Shown here one piece after another: positions 27,311 to 35,494 of a stretch of 64,000 bases of DNA. Source of the DNA: Alphaproteobacteria bacterium (GTDB taxonomy: Bacteria; Pseudomonadota; Alphaproteobacteria; Rhodobacterales; Rhodobacteraceae); NCBI GenBank assembly GCA_030424865.1, contig JAUHVR010000001.1, forward strand, positions 1 to 64,000, given 5' to 3'. The first letter of the stretch is position 1; each line of letters opens with the position of its first letter. The translations under genes and the position numbers were made by a program. Below the pieces are notes generated by a model that saw only the letters and a program-made list of their open reading frames with translations, was not told where the DNA came from and searched no databases.

Positions 27311-28315
27311 ATGGGACTTTTGCAGGACGGCCGATGGGTCGATCAGTGGTATGACACCAAATCCAGCGGCGGGCGGTTTGTCCGCAAAGCGTCGGCCTTT
27401 CGCAACTGGGTCACAGCCGATGGCGCGCCGGGGCCGACAGGCACGGGCGATTTCAAGGCAGAGCCGGGGCGCTATCACCTTTATGTCTCGCTTGCTTGCC
27501 CATGGGCGCATCGCACACTGATCTTCCGGGCGCTCAAGGGGTTAGAGGCGATGATCGACGTCTCTGTCGTGCATTGGTTCATGGGCAAGGACGGCTGGAC
27601 CTTCGCCCCCGGCGATGGGGCGACGGCGGACCATCTGCACGGCTCCGAGTTTTTGCATCAGGTCTATACCAAAGCCGACCCGTCCTATTCAGGCCGGGTG
27701 ACGGTGCCTGTCCTATGGGACAAGGCCAAAGGCACCATCGTCTCGAATGAAAGTGCCGAGATCATCCGCATGATGAACAGCGCCTTTGACGGCGTGGGCG
27801 CGGCGCAGGGCGACTACTATCCCGCGCCGCTGCGGGACGAGATCGATAAGGTCAACGAGCGCATCTACGACACGGTCAATAACGGCGTCTACAAGGCGGG
27901 CTTTGCGACAACGCAAGCAGCTTATGAAGAGGCGCTTCTTCCGCTGTTCGACACACTTGATTGGCTGGAAGACCGCCTTTCGACCCAACGCTATCTGATG
28001 GGCGATACTTTGACAGAGGCGGATTGGCGGCTCTTCACAACATCGGTGCGGTTCGATCCGGTCTATGTCGGGCATTTCAAATGCAACCTGCGCCGGATTG
28101 CAGACTACCCGAACTTGTTTGCCTATGTGCGCGACCTCTACCAGCACCCTGGCATCGCCGCGACGGTCGATCTGCCTTACATCAAGAAACACTATTACGG
28201 CAGTCACACCTCCGTAAATCCGACCCGCGTCGTGCCGATGGGTCCAGATATTGACTACTCCGCGCCGCACGACCGGGCGCGGCTGAACAAACAGCCAGCA
28301 CAGCTCGGCGCATAA
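27311..28315 (+). CDS. Glutathionyl-hydroquinone reductase-like (Xi-class) glutathione transferase
   Basis: This 334-residue Xi-class GST has the nucleophilic Cys63 in SLACPWAHRT, the class hallmark. Conserved residues for the large dimer interface and C-terminal domain follow (VPVLWDKAKGTIVSNESAEIIRM, ERIYDTVNNGVYKAGFA, DLYQHPGIAATVDLPYIKKHYYGSH). Such enzymes use glutathione to reduce S-glutathionyl-hydroquinones, salvaging quinone adducts formed in chlorophenol, ubiquinone or lignin-type metabolism. It lies 10 bp after the pirin gene and 18 bp before the CDGSH fusion gene. Confidence 0.88.
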   Translation: MGLLQDGRWVDQWYDTKSSGGRFVRKASAFRNWVTADGAPGPTGTGDFKAEPGRYHLYVSLACPWAHRTLIFRALKGLEAMIDVSVVHWFMGKDGWTFAPGDGATADHLHGSEFLHQVYTKADPSYSGRVTVPVLWDKAKGTIVSNESAEIIRMMNSAFDGVGAAQGDYYPAPLRDEIDKVNERIYDTVNNGVYKAGFATTQAAYEEALLPLFDTLDWLEDRLSTQRYLMGDTLTEADWRLFTTSVRFDPVYVGHFKCNLRRIADYPNLFAYVRDLYQHPGIAATVDLPYIKKHYYGSHTSVNPTRVVPMGPDIDYSAPHDRARLNKQPAQLGA

Positions 28316-28333
28316 AAAACAGGGAGAGCCACC

Positions 28334-29866
28334 ATGACCGACAAAGCCGCTCCAATCATCGCCAAGAAATTCCCCGCCAAGGTCGCGTTGGAGAAGGGCA
28401 AGAGCTATCTCTGGTGCCGTTGCGGGCGCTCGAAGACGCAACCCTTCTGCGACGCCAGCCATGTCGGCACCGGGATCAAGCCGCTGAGTTTCGTGGCGGA
28501 TGCGGACGGCGAAGTACTGCTCTGCCAGTGCAAGGGCACCGCGAACGCCCCCTTCTGCGACATGACCCACAAGGATCTCGGCGACAAGGCGGAGGGCGAC
28601 CCTGCGCCCGAGCCCACCTCCGACATACCACAGGCCACCCCCACGCCCGAGGAACCGACGGTCGCCCGCATCCATGCGCTGGCAAATGACGGGCTGTCCA
28701 AACTTGGCCACCACGGCGAGATGGGGGCCATGGGCGTGCCGCGCAAAGACCTGCCCCATTGGGACGATATTCAGATCCTTGCCGCGCAAATGGCGCGCAA
28801 GCCGCTCTTGGATGAGGCCGGTGTAGCGACCGAGGTGGTGATTGGCCCGCGGGCGGCCAAGCCGCTAACACTGTCGATCCCGCTCTTTGTGTCCGACATG
28901 AGTTATGGCGCACTATCGGAAGAAGCCAAGATCGCGCTTTCCAAGGGGGCCGAGATGGCAGGCACCGGCATCTGTTCTGGCGAAGGCGGTATGCTGCCCG
29001 AAGAGCAGGCCGCGAACAGTCGCTATTTCTATGAACTGGCCTCGGCTCAATTCGGCTGGTCGCTGGATCACGTCGCCAAAGTGCAGGCCTTCCACTTCAA
29101 AGGCGGCCAAGGCGCCAAGACCGGCACCGGAGGCCACCTGCCCGGCGACAAGGTCCAAGGCAAGATCGCCGAGGTGCGGGGGCTGGAACCCGGTCAAGCC
29201 GCTATCTCGCCCGCAACCTTCCCCGACTTGCACACACCAGCTGATTTCAAACGTATTGCCGATCAGGTGCGCGAGCGCTCGGGCGGTATTCCCATCGGCT
29301 TCAAACTCTCGGCCAATCATATCGAAGACGATATCGACTTCGCGCTGGAGGCCTCTGCCGACTACATCATCCTCGACGGGCGCGGCGGCGGCACGGGGGC
29401 AGCGCCTTTGATCTTCCGCAACCATATCTCGGTGCCGACGATCCCCGCGCTGGCCCGCGCGCGGCGGCATTTGGACTCCAAAACGGGACGTGAAGTGACG
29501 CTGGTGATCACCGGCGGGCTGCGCGTCGCCGAGGATTTCGTAAAGGCGATGGCCCTTGGCGCGGACGCGATTGCGGTCAGCAATTCCGCAATGCAAGCCG
29601 TGGGCTGCATCGCGGCGCGGATGTGCAATTCCAACAACTGCCCTGTTGGTGTGGCGACCCAGAAACCGGAGCTGCGGAAGCGGCTCGACGTGCAGCGCGG
29701 AGCGGAGCAACTGGCGCGATATTTCGGCGCTTCGGTCGAGTTGATGCAGGTCATGGCCCGCGCCTGCGGCCATAACAGTCTGTCCGGCTTCAACCCGCGC
29801 GACATCACAAGCTGGAAGCGCGATGTGGCGGATCTGGCGGGCATCCGTTTTGCCGGGCCCGCATAG
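28334..29866 (+). CDS. CDGSH iron-sulfur / FMN glutamate-synthase-domain fusion protein
   Basis: This 510-residue protein begins with two CDGSH-type [2Fe-2S] sites: Cys28, Cys30, Cys39, His43 (CRCGRSKTQPFCDASH) and Cys64, Cys66, Cys75, His79 (CQCKGTANAPFCDMTH). A Pro/Glu-rich linker leads to a glutamate-synthase central domain (about 115-505) with the FMN-site segments FKLSANHIEDDIDFALE and DGRGGGTGAAP, and the 3Fe-4S-like motif CNSNNCPVGVATQ. There is no glutaminase domain, so it is not a normal GltB. It probably transfers electrons between its iron-sulfur sites and an FMN-bound substrate, but the substrate is unknown. Confidence 0.85.
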   Translation: MTDKAAPIIAKKFPAKVALEKGKSYLWCRCGRSKTQPFCDASHVGTGIKPLSFVADADGEVLLCQCKGTANAPFCDMTHKDLGDKAEGDPAPEPTSDIPQATPTPEEPTVARIHALANDGLSKLGHHGEMGAMGVPRKDLPHWDDIQILAAQMARKPLLDEAGVATEVVIGPRAAKPLTLSIPLFVSDMSYGALSEEAKIALSKGAEMAGTGICSGEGGMLPEEQAANSRYFYELASAQFGWSLDHVAKVQAFHFKGGQGAKTGTGGHLPGDKVQGKIAEVRGLEPGQAAISPATFPDLHTPADFKRIADQVRERSGGIPIGFKLSANHIEDDIDFALEASADYIILDGRGGGTGAAPLIFRNHISVPTIPALARARRHLDSKTGREVTLVITGGLRVAEDFVKAMALGADAIAVSNSAMQAVGCIAARMCNSNNCPVGVATQKPELRKRLDVQRGAEQLARYFGASVELMQVMARACGHNSLSGFNPRDITSWKRDVADLAGIRFAGPA

Positions 29867-29935
29867 CGGCCCTGTCGCCCGCGCTCTGGTGTGGGGAGGC
29901 CCCATACCCACATCAGATGCGAAAGGAGAGACCCG

Positions 29936-30505
29936 ATGCTCGATACCACCTACACCGTCCGCGACACCGACATGACCGAAGAGATGCGTTTTCTTCTCGG
30001 CACCTACCCGCGCGACACGTGGGAGGCGCATCCGGGCTTCAAGGACAAGACCCGTCACTGGCTGAGCGCGCACCAGAACTTCCGCGCTTTGGCCGAGCGG
30101 GTGCGCCTTGATACCGAACTGATGCTCGACAAGGGCATGGCGCTGGACGACTACACCGCGCGGCTGTCGTTTCTGGGCGGTCGACTAGTCGGCAATTTGC
30201 ACGGCCACCATGGCTGGGAAGATCACAGCTACTTCCCCGAGCTTTCGGCTGCTGACCCGCGCTTTGATGCGGGGCTGGAGGTTTTGGAGAAAGACCATGC
30301 CGATCTTGATGTGGTTTTGGACGACTTCACCCGCCAAGCCAACCGCGTAATCAAGCTTGCCGCCTTGGACGAAACTCAGGCCTTCGAAGAAGCGGGCGCG
30401 GTGCACGGTCAAGCGCAGGTGATCGAGGCATTCCTGAAACGGCACCTCACGGATGAGGAAGACCTTGCGGTGCCGATCATCCTGCACCATAGGCTCAGAG
30501 GTTAG
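29936..30505 (+). CDS. Hemerythrin-like domain protein
   Basis: This 189-residue helical protein has iron-binding-type His/Glu residues spread through four helices: WLSAHQNFRALAERV, GNLHGHHGWEDHSYFPEL, LEKDHADLDVVLDDF and LKRHLTDEEDLAVPIILHH. It resembles bacterial hemerythrin-domain proteins linked to oxygen, nitric-oxide or iron handling. ATG 29936 follows AAAGGAGAG. It ends the 24086-30505 cluster after a 69-bp gap. Confidence 0.8.
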   Translation: MLDTTYTVRDTDMTEEMRFLLGTYPRDTWEAHPGFKDKTRHWLSAHQNFRALAERVRLDTELMLDKGMALDDYTARLSFLGGRLVGNLHGHHGWEDHSYFPELSAADPRFDAGLEVLEKDHADLDVVLDDFTRQANRVIKLAALDETQAFEEAGAVHGQAQVIEAFLKRHLTDEEDLAVPIILHHRLRG

Positions 30506-30535
30506 GCGGATGCAAAACGAACGCAGCTTGGTGCC

Positions 30536-31483
30536 ATGAAGATTGACCCTCGCCAACTGGAAATGCTCGCCGCCATTGTCGATGGCGGCGGGCTTTCCGA
30601 GGGCGCTATGGCCCTTGGCAAGACTCAACCAAGCCTGTCCCGCTCGGTTTCAGAGCTTGAAAAGCGGATCGGCGTGGCCCTGTTTGAACCCGGAAAACGT
30701 CCGCTACAACCAACCGAGTTTTGCTTGCAACTGGTGCAGCATGGTCGCTCAGTGCGGCAAGCAGGAGACGCAGCAAGCGACTTTATTGTCCGGTTCAAAC
30801 GAGGTCAGGCCGGTGCTCTTAGATTGGCGGGGCCGCCTATTTTCATGGATGGGGTCGTCTCGCCAATCCTTGCAGCCTTCCAATCGGAATATCCCGGCAT
30901 TCGGATCGATCAAAGCTATGGCTATGTTCAGAAGATTCTCGATGGGCTGGCGTCAGACAAGCTTGACGTTGGGATCGTACCCATCAGGGCAACCCAGGTT
31001 CCTGACACAATCGACGCTACACAGGTGCTGCCGGGGCGAAATGTGATCGCCTGTCGCACCGGTCACCCACTGTCGCTTGTGGCAGAACTTGACCCATCCG
31101 CCATTGCGCAACACTCTTGGATCGCGCCGCCGCCAGACAGCCCACTTTATCACGATCTGCGCAATGTTCTGGATCGGATCGGGGTCAAAGACATCAAGGT
31201 CAGTTTTTCGGGCGGCTCGCTAACATCGGTTTTGAACATCCTGCACGAGTCCGATGCGCTCACGGTCCTGCCCTACTCGGTTGTCTACCGGCTGAGGCGG
31301 CAAAATACGCTGGCAGCGCTGCCAATTACGATCGGGGATCCGGATCGGCGCCTTTGTGTTTTGACCTCTGAGAGCGCGCCGGAATTTCCCGCACGCAAGC
31401 GCCTGTTGCAGTACCTTGGGACCGAAATGGCCGCGTTGCGAGACTTGATGGACCTAGAAACAAGGCGCGCATCGTCGTCTTAG
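30536..31483 (+). CDS. LysR-family regulator of the hydroxyquinol cluster
   Basis: This 315-residue LysR-type protein has the HTH at the N-terminus (PRQLEMLAAIVDGGGLSEGAMALGKTQPSLSRSVSELEKRIG) and a co-inducer domain. It lies just upstream of, and in the same direction as, the maleylacetate reductase gene, separated by 89 bp containing two abutting 15-bp LysR boxes (31484-31513). It is therefore the likely activator of the aromatic pathway, with a pathway intermediate as probable effector (inference). Confidence 0.88.
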   Translation: MKIDPRQLEMLAAIVDGGGLSEGAMALGKTQPSLSRSVSELEKRIGVALFEPGKRPLQPTEFCLQLVQHGRSVRQAGDAASDFIVRFKRGQAGALRLAGPPIFMDGVVSPILAAFQSEYPGIRIDQSYGYVQKILDGLASDKLDVGIVPIRATQVPDTIDATQVLPGRNVIACRTGHPLSLVAELDPSAIAQHSWIAPPPDSPLYHDLRNVLDRIGVKDIKVSFSGGSLTSVLNILHESDALTVLPYSVVYRLRRQNTLAALPITIGDPDRRLCVLTSESAPEFPARKRLLQYLGTEMAALRDLMDLETRRASSS

Positions 31484-31498
31484 GTTGCCAAGCGCAAC
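31484..31498. promoter_or_regulatory. LysR-type box 1 (T-N11-A)
   Basis: GTTGCCAAGCGCAAC, perfect 5-bp arms around a 5-bp centre, containing T-N11-A. It begins directly after the LysR stop codon and abuts box 2. Confidence 0.55.
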
Positions 31499-31513
31499 TT
31501 ACCAGATTGGTAA
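31499..31513. promoter_or_regulatory. LysR-type box 2 (T-N11-A)
   Basis: TTACCAGATTGGTAA, perfect 5-bp arms with an inner T-N11-A, 60 bp upstream of the maleylacetate reductase ATG. Placed directly beside box 1, it fits a recognition/activation site pair. Confidence 0.55.
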
Positions 31514-31572
31514 CTTAATCTGCAGCCTTTCGAACCTGCCTGCGCCGCAACCTCGCTAAGCTTCTTTCATCA

Positions 31573-32646
31573 ATGGGAGCGGGGACTTGGGCTGACATGC
31601 CACATAAGTCAAACAAGCAGCGTGTTCTTTTCGGACAAAACATCCGCGAGACGCTCTCGGATGAAGTTGCTCGTCTTGGGCGTTCCCGTGCCCTGATCCT
31701 GTCAACACCCGCGCAATCTTCATCGGCTCTCGACGTGGCGGCCCTTCTGAATGGGCGGTCGGCTGGCGTGTTTTCACGCGCAGCCATGCACACCCCGATC
31801 GAGGTCACCAAAGAGGCGCTTGACCACGTCACGGAAGTTAGAGCCGACTGTCTCATAGCAATCGGCGGCGGCTCGACCACAGGCCTGGGAAAGGCCATCG
31901 CCTTGCGCACGGGCCTGCCACATATTGTTGTGCCAACCACCTATGCGGGCAGCGAGGCCACACCGATCCTTGGCCAGACCGAAGATGGGATCAAGACGAC
32001 AGTGACGGATCCGAAGGTCCTGCCAGAAGTTGTCCTCTACGATCCGGAATTGGTGGCGACACTGCCGGTTGCGATGACCGTCACATCGGCGCTCAACGCC
32101 ATCGCCCATGCGGCCGAAGCTCTATATGCCAGAGACCGAACCGAGGAGAGCACCGAGCTTGCGATTGAAGGGATTGAGGCTTTTACCAATGCCTTGCCCC
32201 GTGTCTTGGATACGCCTGGCGATCTCGCGGCCCGCGCAGACACGCAACGCGGCGCATGGGCCTGCGGTGCCGTTTTGGGGCAGGTCGGAATTGCTCTGCA
32301 TCACAAGCTTTGCCACACGCTCGGTGGTGCGTTTGATTTGCCGCATGCAGAGACCCACGCGATCATCCTGCCCCATGCTGTCCACTACAATGCAGCGGCG
32401 GTCCCGGAGCAATTGGCGCCCATCGTCGACATCCTGGGCGGCGATGCGCCGGGCCCGGCGCTTTGGCAGTTTGCGAAGGCGATGCAAGCCCCTCTGGCCC
32501 TGCGCGGTCTGGGATTGAGCGAAAAAGACCTTGATCGTGCCGCCGATCTTGCAACGCAAAACCCGTACTGGAACCCGCGCGAAATCACACACGCGGGCAT
32601 TCGTGCCCTGCTGCAATCCGCGTGGCGAGGAGAGGCCCCGGAATGA
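31573..32646 (+). CDS. Maleylacetate reductase (iron-ADH superfamily)
   Basis: This 357-residue enzyme reduces maleylacetate to 3-oxoadipate with NAD(P)H. Family features are the N-terminal LFGQNIRETLSDEVARLG and ALILSTPAQ, nucleotide-binding AIGGGSTTGLGKAIAL, VPTTYAGSEATPI, and the His-rich segment HHKLCHTLGGAFDLPHAETHAIILPH. It is the first catalytic gene of the hydroxyquinol operon. An alternative start at ATG 31597 (MPHKSNKQR) fits the family N-terminus slightly better than ATG 31573. Confidence 0.9.
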   Translation: MGAGTWADMPHKSNKQRVLFGQNIRETLSDEVARLGRSRALILSTPAQSSSALDVAALLNGRSAGVFSRAAMHTPIEVTKEALDHVTEVRADCLIAIGGGSTTGLGKAIALRTGLPHIVVPTTYAGSEATPILGQTEDGIKTTVTDPKVLPEVVLYDPELVATLPVAMTVTSALNAIAHAAEALYARDRTEESTELAIEGIEAFTNALPRVLDTPGDLAARADTQRGAWACGAVLGQVGIALHHKLCHTLGGAFDLPHAETHAIILPHAVHYNAAAVPEQLAPIVDILGGDAPGPALWQFAKAMQAPLALRGLGLSEKDLDRAADLATQNPYWNPREITHAGIRALLQSAWRGEAPE

Positions 32647-32674
32647 GCCTGCAAGAACCGATACGGAGATTGGT

Positions 32675-33577
32675 ATGACAGCACCCGATCAGAGCCTGCC
32701 AAAGGCCTACTTCACCGAAGAAGACAGCGCGGCTGTCGTTACAGCTCAGAACATCAATGCCAAGGATGCGCGCCTGCGTGAGGTGATGGATGTCATCACG
32801 CGTCACCTGCATGCCGCCGTCAAAGAGATCGAGCCGACACAGGAAGAGTGGTTTCAAGCGATCCAGTTTCTGACCTCGACAGGTCACAAGTGCGACGACT
32901 GGCGGCAGGAATTCATCCTTTTGTCGGATGTGCTCGGTGTGTCGATGCTGGTGGATGCCATCAACTCGCGCCGGCCCAAAGGCGCGTCCGAGAACACCGT
33001 TCTGGGGCCGTTCCACGTTGCGGACGCGCCCGAATACCCGATGGGCACGAACATCTGCCTCGACGCCAAAGGCGAGGACATGGTGGTCCGCGGTCGGGTT
33101 CTGGACGTGGATGGGAACCCGCTTGAGGGCGTCAAGATCGACGTCTGGCAGGCCAATGACGAAGGCTTCTACGACGTCCAGCAGAAGGGGCTTCAACCCG
33201 AATTCAATCTGCGCGGGGTGTTTCGGACCGGGGCGGATGGCGGCTACTGGTTCAAGGCGGTCCGACCCAAGCACTATTCAATCCCAGCCGATGGTCCTGT
33301 CGGGGCTCTGCTGGACGGGCTTGGTCGCCACCCCTGGCGGCCTGCGCATCTTCACTACATCATTTCAAAGGACGGCTATGACACCGTCACAACGCACATC
33401 TTCGACCCCGACGATCCCTATATCGACAACGATGCGGTCTTTGGCGTTAAGGAAAGCCTGATCGCGACATTCGATAAGATCGAAGACCCCGCTGAGATCG
33501 CGAAAATGGGCTTTGGCGGGACCCATTTCTGGAACGTGGATTTCGACTTTGTCCTCGCACCCAAGACAGCCACATGA
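32675..33577 (+). CDS. Hydroxyquinol 1,2-dioxygenase (intradiol)
   Basis: This 300-residue non-haem Fe(III) enzyme opens the ring of hydroxyquinol (1,2,4-trihydroxybenzene) to maleylacetate. The N-terminal helical dimer domain is followed by the beta-sandwich. NTVLGPFHVADAPEY is the family signature, and the iron ligands fall in GFYDVQ (Tyr), KHYSIPADGPVG (Tyr) and RPAHLHYII (His-X-His). The assignment to hydroxyquinol rather than catechol rests mainly on the adjacent maleylacetate reductase and general resemblance. ATG 32675 precedes the family N-terminus. It overlaps the next gene by 4 bp. Confidence 0.85.
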   Translation: MTAPDQSLPKAYFTEEDSAAVVTAQNINAKDARLREVMDVITRHLHAAVKEIEPTQEEWFQAIQFLTSTGHKCDDWRQEFILLSDVLGVSMLVDAINSRRPKGASENTVLGPFHVADAPEYPMGTNICLDAKGEDMVVRGRVLDVDGNPLEGVKIDVWQANDEGFYDVQQKGLQPEFNLRGVFRTGADGGYWFKAVRPKHYSIPADGPVGALLDGLGRHPWRPAHLHYIISKDGYDTVTTHIFDPDDPYIDNDAVFGVKESLIATFDKIEDPAEIAKMGFGGTHFWNVDFDFVLAPKTAT

Positions 33578-34404
33578 GCACGCCTTGCATCATATGTGTG
33601 GCCATCACCGGGTCTTTGCCGCGAAAAAGCATGAACCCGGCGGTGCCTGTCACCGTCACTGAACAGATCGAAAGTACGCATGAAGCGTTTGAGGCGGGTG
33701 CATCGATCTGCCATGCGCATGTCCGCAATTATGACGAGACACCCTCAAGCGATCCTGAGAAATTCGCGCGTCTCAAGGAAGGGATTGAGAAGCACTGCCC
33801 GGGCATGATCCTGCAGTTTTCGACCGGGGGGCGGTCGGGGGCGGGCAGAGAGCGCGGCGGGATGCTTCGCCTGCGACCTGACATGGCATCGCTCAGCGTC
33901 GGATCGAACAATTTCCCGACACGTGTTTACGAAAATCCTCCTGATCTTGTCGATTGGCTGGCGACGGAAATGCGCGCCCACGACATCAAACCGGAGATCG
34001 AGGCGTTTGACCTCAGCCACATTCTGAAAGCCGCCGAGATGCATCGCGCGGGTGCGATCAAGGATGTTCCATACGTCCAGTTTGTGATGGGCGTGAAAAA
34101 CGCCATGCCCGCCGACGCCGCGGTCTTTGATTTCTACGTGAAGACAGTCGCACGTCTCTTTCCCGGCGCGCCCTGGTGCGCTGCGGGCATCGGGCGTCAT
34201 CAAAGCGAATTGAATGCCTGGGCCATTGCAGCAGGCGGCCATGCGCGGACGGGTCTTGAAGACAATATCCGGCTCGATCGAAACACCCTCGCCCCCTCGA
34301 ACGCGGCCCTGGTCCGGCGGACTGCACAGATCTGCAACGAACATGACCGGCCGGTCGCAACCGCGCAGCAGGCGCGCGAGATTTTGGGCCTTCGGGCCGC
34401 TTGA
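33574..34404 (+). CDS. Beta-keto acid cleavage enzyme (BKACE, DUF849)
   Basis: This 276-residue TIM-barrel metalloenzyme of the family that condenses a beta-keto acid with acetyl-CoA and releases acetoacetate and a new acyl-CoA. The zinc-site HXH is His47-His49 (SICHAHVRN), with PEIEAFDLSHI and the late GIGRHQ. Its ATG overlaps the dioxygenase stop (ATGA), so it is tightly coupled to the pathway whose product is 3-oxoadipate. I infer that it converts 3-oxoadipate plus acetyl-CoA to succinyl-CoA plus acetoacetate, taking the place of PcaIJ and PcaF, which are not in the cluster. Confidence 0.85.
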   Translation: MSTPCIICVAITGSLPRKSMNPAVPVTVTEQIESTHEAFEAGASICHAHVRNYDETPSSDPEKFARLKEGIEKHCPGMILQFSTGGRSGAGRERGGMLRLRPDMASLSVGSNNFPTRVYENPPDLVDWLATEMRAHDIKPEIEAFDLSHILKAAEMHRAGAIKDVPYVQFVMGVKNAMPADAAVFDFYVKTVARLFPGAPWCAAGIGRHQSELNAWAIAAGGHARTGLEDNIRLDRNTLAPSNAALVRRTAQICNEHDRPVATAQQAREILGLRAA

Positions 34405-34418
34405 AAGGACCCAATACA

Positions 34419-35072
34419 ATGCTCGACACAGATACACTCGACAAAGAAGCCCGCGACGCCGCCGCCGCGTTTCAGGCGCGCGCGCTCACGGCGGACGACA
34501 CAACACTTCAACTGCTCTTTACCGAAGCGCGCACGCATTACGGCTGGCAGGACCGCGACGTCTCCGACGAGACGTTGCGGGCGCTCTTCGAGATCGCGAA
34601 GATGGGCCCGACCTCGATGAACCAACAGCCGATGCGGGTGATCTTCGTCCGCTCGGAGGCTGCCAAAGACCGGCTTGAACCAGCCCTTTTCGAAGGCAAC
34701 CGCCCCAAGATGCGCAGCGCGCCGGTGACGGCCATCATTGCCTACGATCTGAACTTCTGGGAAGAGCTGCCGAACGTCTTTCCGCCCAATCCGCAGGCGC
34801 AAGACATCTTCAAGAACAACGCCACCGCTGCGCAGATCAATGCGTTCCGCAATGGCACGTTGCAGGGAGCCTATTTCATGTTGGCCGCCCGCGCTGTCGG
34901 TCTTGATGTCGGCGGCATGTCCGGGTTCGACAATGCCAAGCTGGATGAAGAGTTCTTCCACGGCACCTCGCTCAAATCGAACTTTCTCGTGAACCTCGGT
35001 TATGCCGACACGTCCAGAATCTTTCGACGTCTGCCGCGTCTGCCGTTCGATCAGGTCTGCGAGACGCTCTGA
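34419..35072 (+). CDS. Nitroreductase-family protein (RutE/HadB-like)
   Basis: This 217-residue FMN oxidoreductase has the family features FEIAKMGPTSMNQQPMRVIFV (FMN binding), GTLQGAYFMLAARAVGLDVGGMSGFD and FLVNLGYAD. It resembles the RutE type (malonic-semialdehyde reductase-like) more than classical NfsB. In this pathway context it could reduce a hydroxybenzoquinone back to hydroxyquinol or supply reduced flavin; neither is shown by the sequence. ATG 34419 follows GAAAGGA. Confidence 0.8.
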   Translation: MLDTDTLDKEARDAAAAFQARALTADDTTLQLLFTEARTHYGWQDRDVSDETLRALFEIAKMGPTSMNQQPMRVIFVRSEAAKDRLEPALFEGNRPKMRSAPVTAIIAYDLNFWEELPNVFPPNPQAQDIFKNNATAAQINAFRNGTLQGAYFMLAARAVGLDVGGMSGFDNAKLDEEFFHGTSLKSNFLVNLGYADTSRIFRRLPRLPFDQVCETL

Positions 35073-35082
35073 GGAAGATGTG

Positions 35083-35475
35083 ATGTCAGAACTGAAGATC
35101 ACCAAGGCTGACATTCTCGAGGCGACCAAAGGAATGTTGCAAAAGCAACTCTACGTCGTCTCGACCAGGCCTTCAGGCAGGCTGGAACCCGTCATGGCTG
35201 TTCTTGAGGAGCATCTCGACTTTCTCGTTCAGCTTGGAAAGGACGGTGTTCTCTTTGGTGCAGGTCCGCACTGGGCCGACGATGAACACAGCTGGAACGG
35301 TGAGGGCATGGTGATTTTGCGCGCCGACAACCTTGCTGATGCGCGCCAGATCGCCGCGCAGGACCCCATGCATTCCAGTGGAGCACGAACGTTCACCGTG
35401 CGCCCCTGGTTGTTGAACGAAGGCGGGATTGGCGTCCGGTTCGATTTCTCAACCGGCACATACACCGTCGATTAG
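35083..35475 (+). CDS. YciI-family protein of the hydroxyquinol cluster
   Basis: This 130-residue ferredoxin-like protein carries the conserved YciI His-Asp pair, His44 (LEEHLDFLVQ) and Asp94 (AAQDPMHSSG), with the GVLFGAGP turn between. Most YciI proteins are uncharacterised, but TftG of 2,4,5-T degradation is a YciI enzyme that removes chloride from 5-chlorohydroxyquinol, using such a dyad, directly upstream of hydroxyquinol ring cleavage. Its presence beside a hydroxyquinol dioxygenase suggests a similar role on a substituted hydroxyquinol or quinone (inference). ATG 35083 lies 10 bp after the nitroreductase stop. Confidence 0.8.
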   Translation: MSELKITKADILEATKGMLQKQLYVVSTRPSGRLEPVMAVLEEHLDFLVQLGKDGVLFGAGPHWADDEHSWNGEGMVILRADNLADARQIAAQDPMHSSGARTFTVRPWLLNEGGIGVRFDFSTGTYTVD

Positions 35476-35494
35476 TCAAAATAGGGAGGAAACT

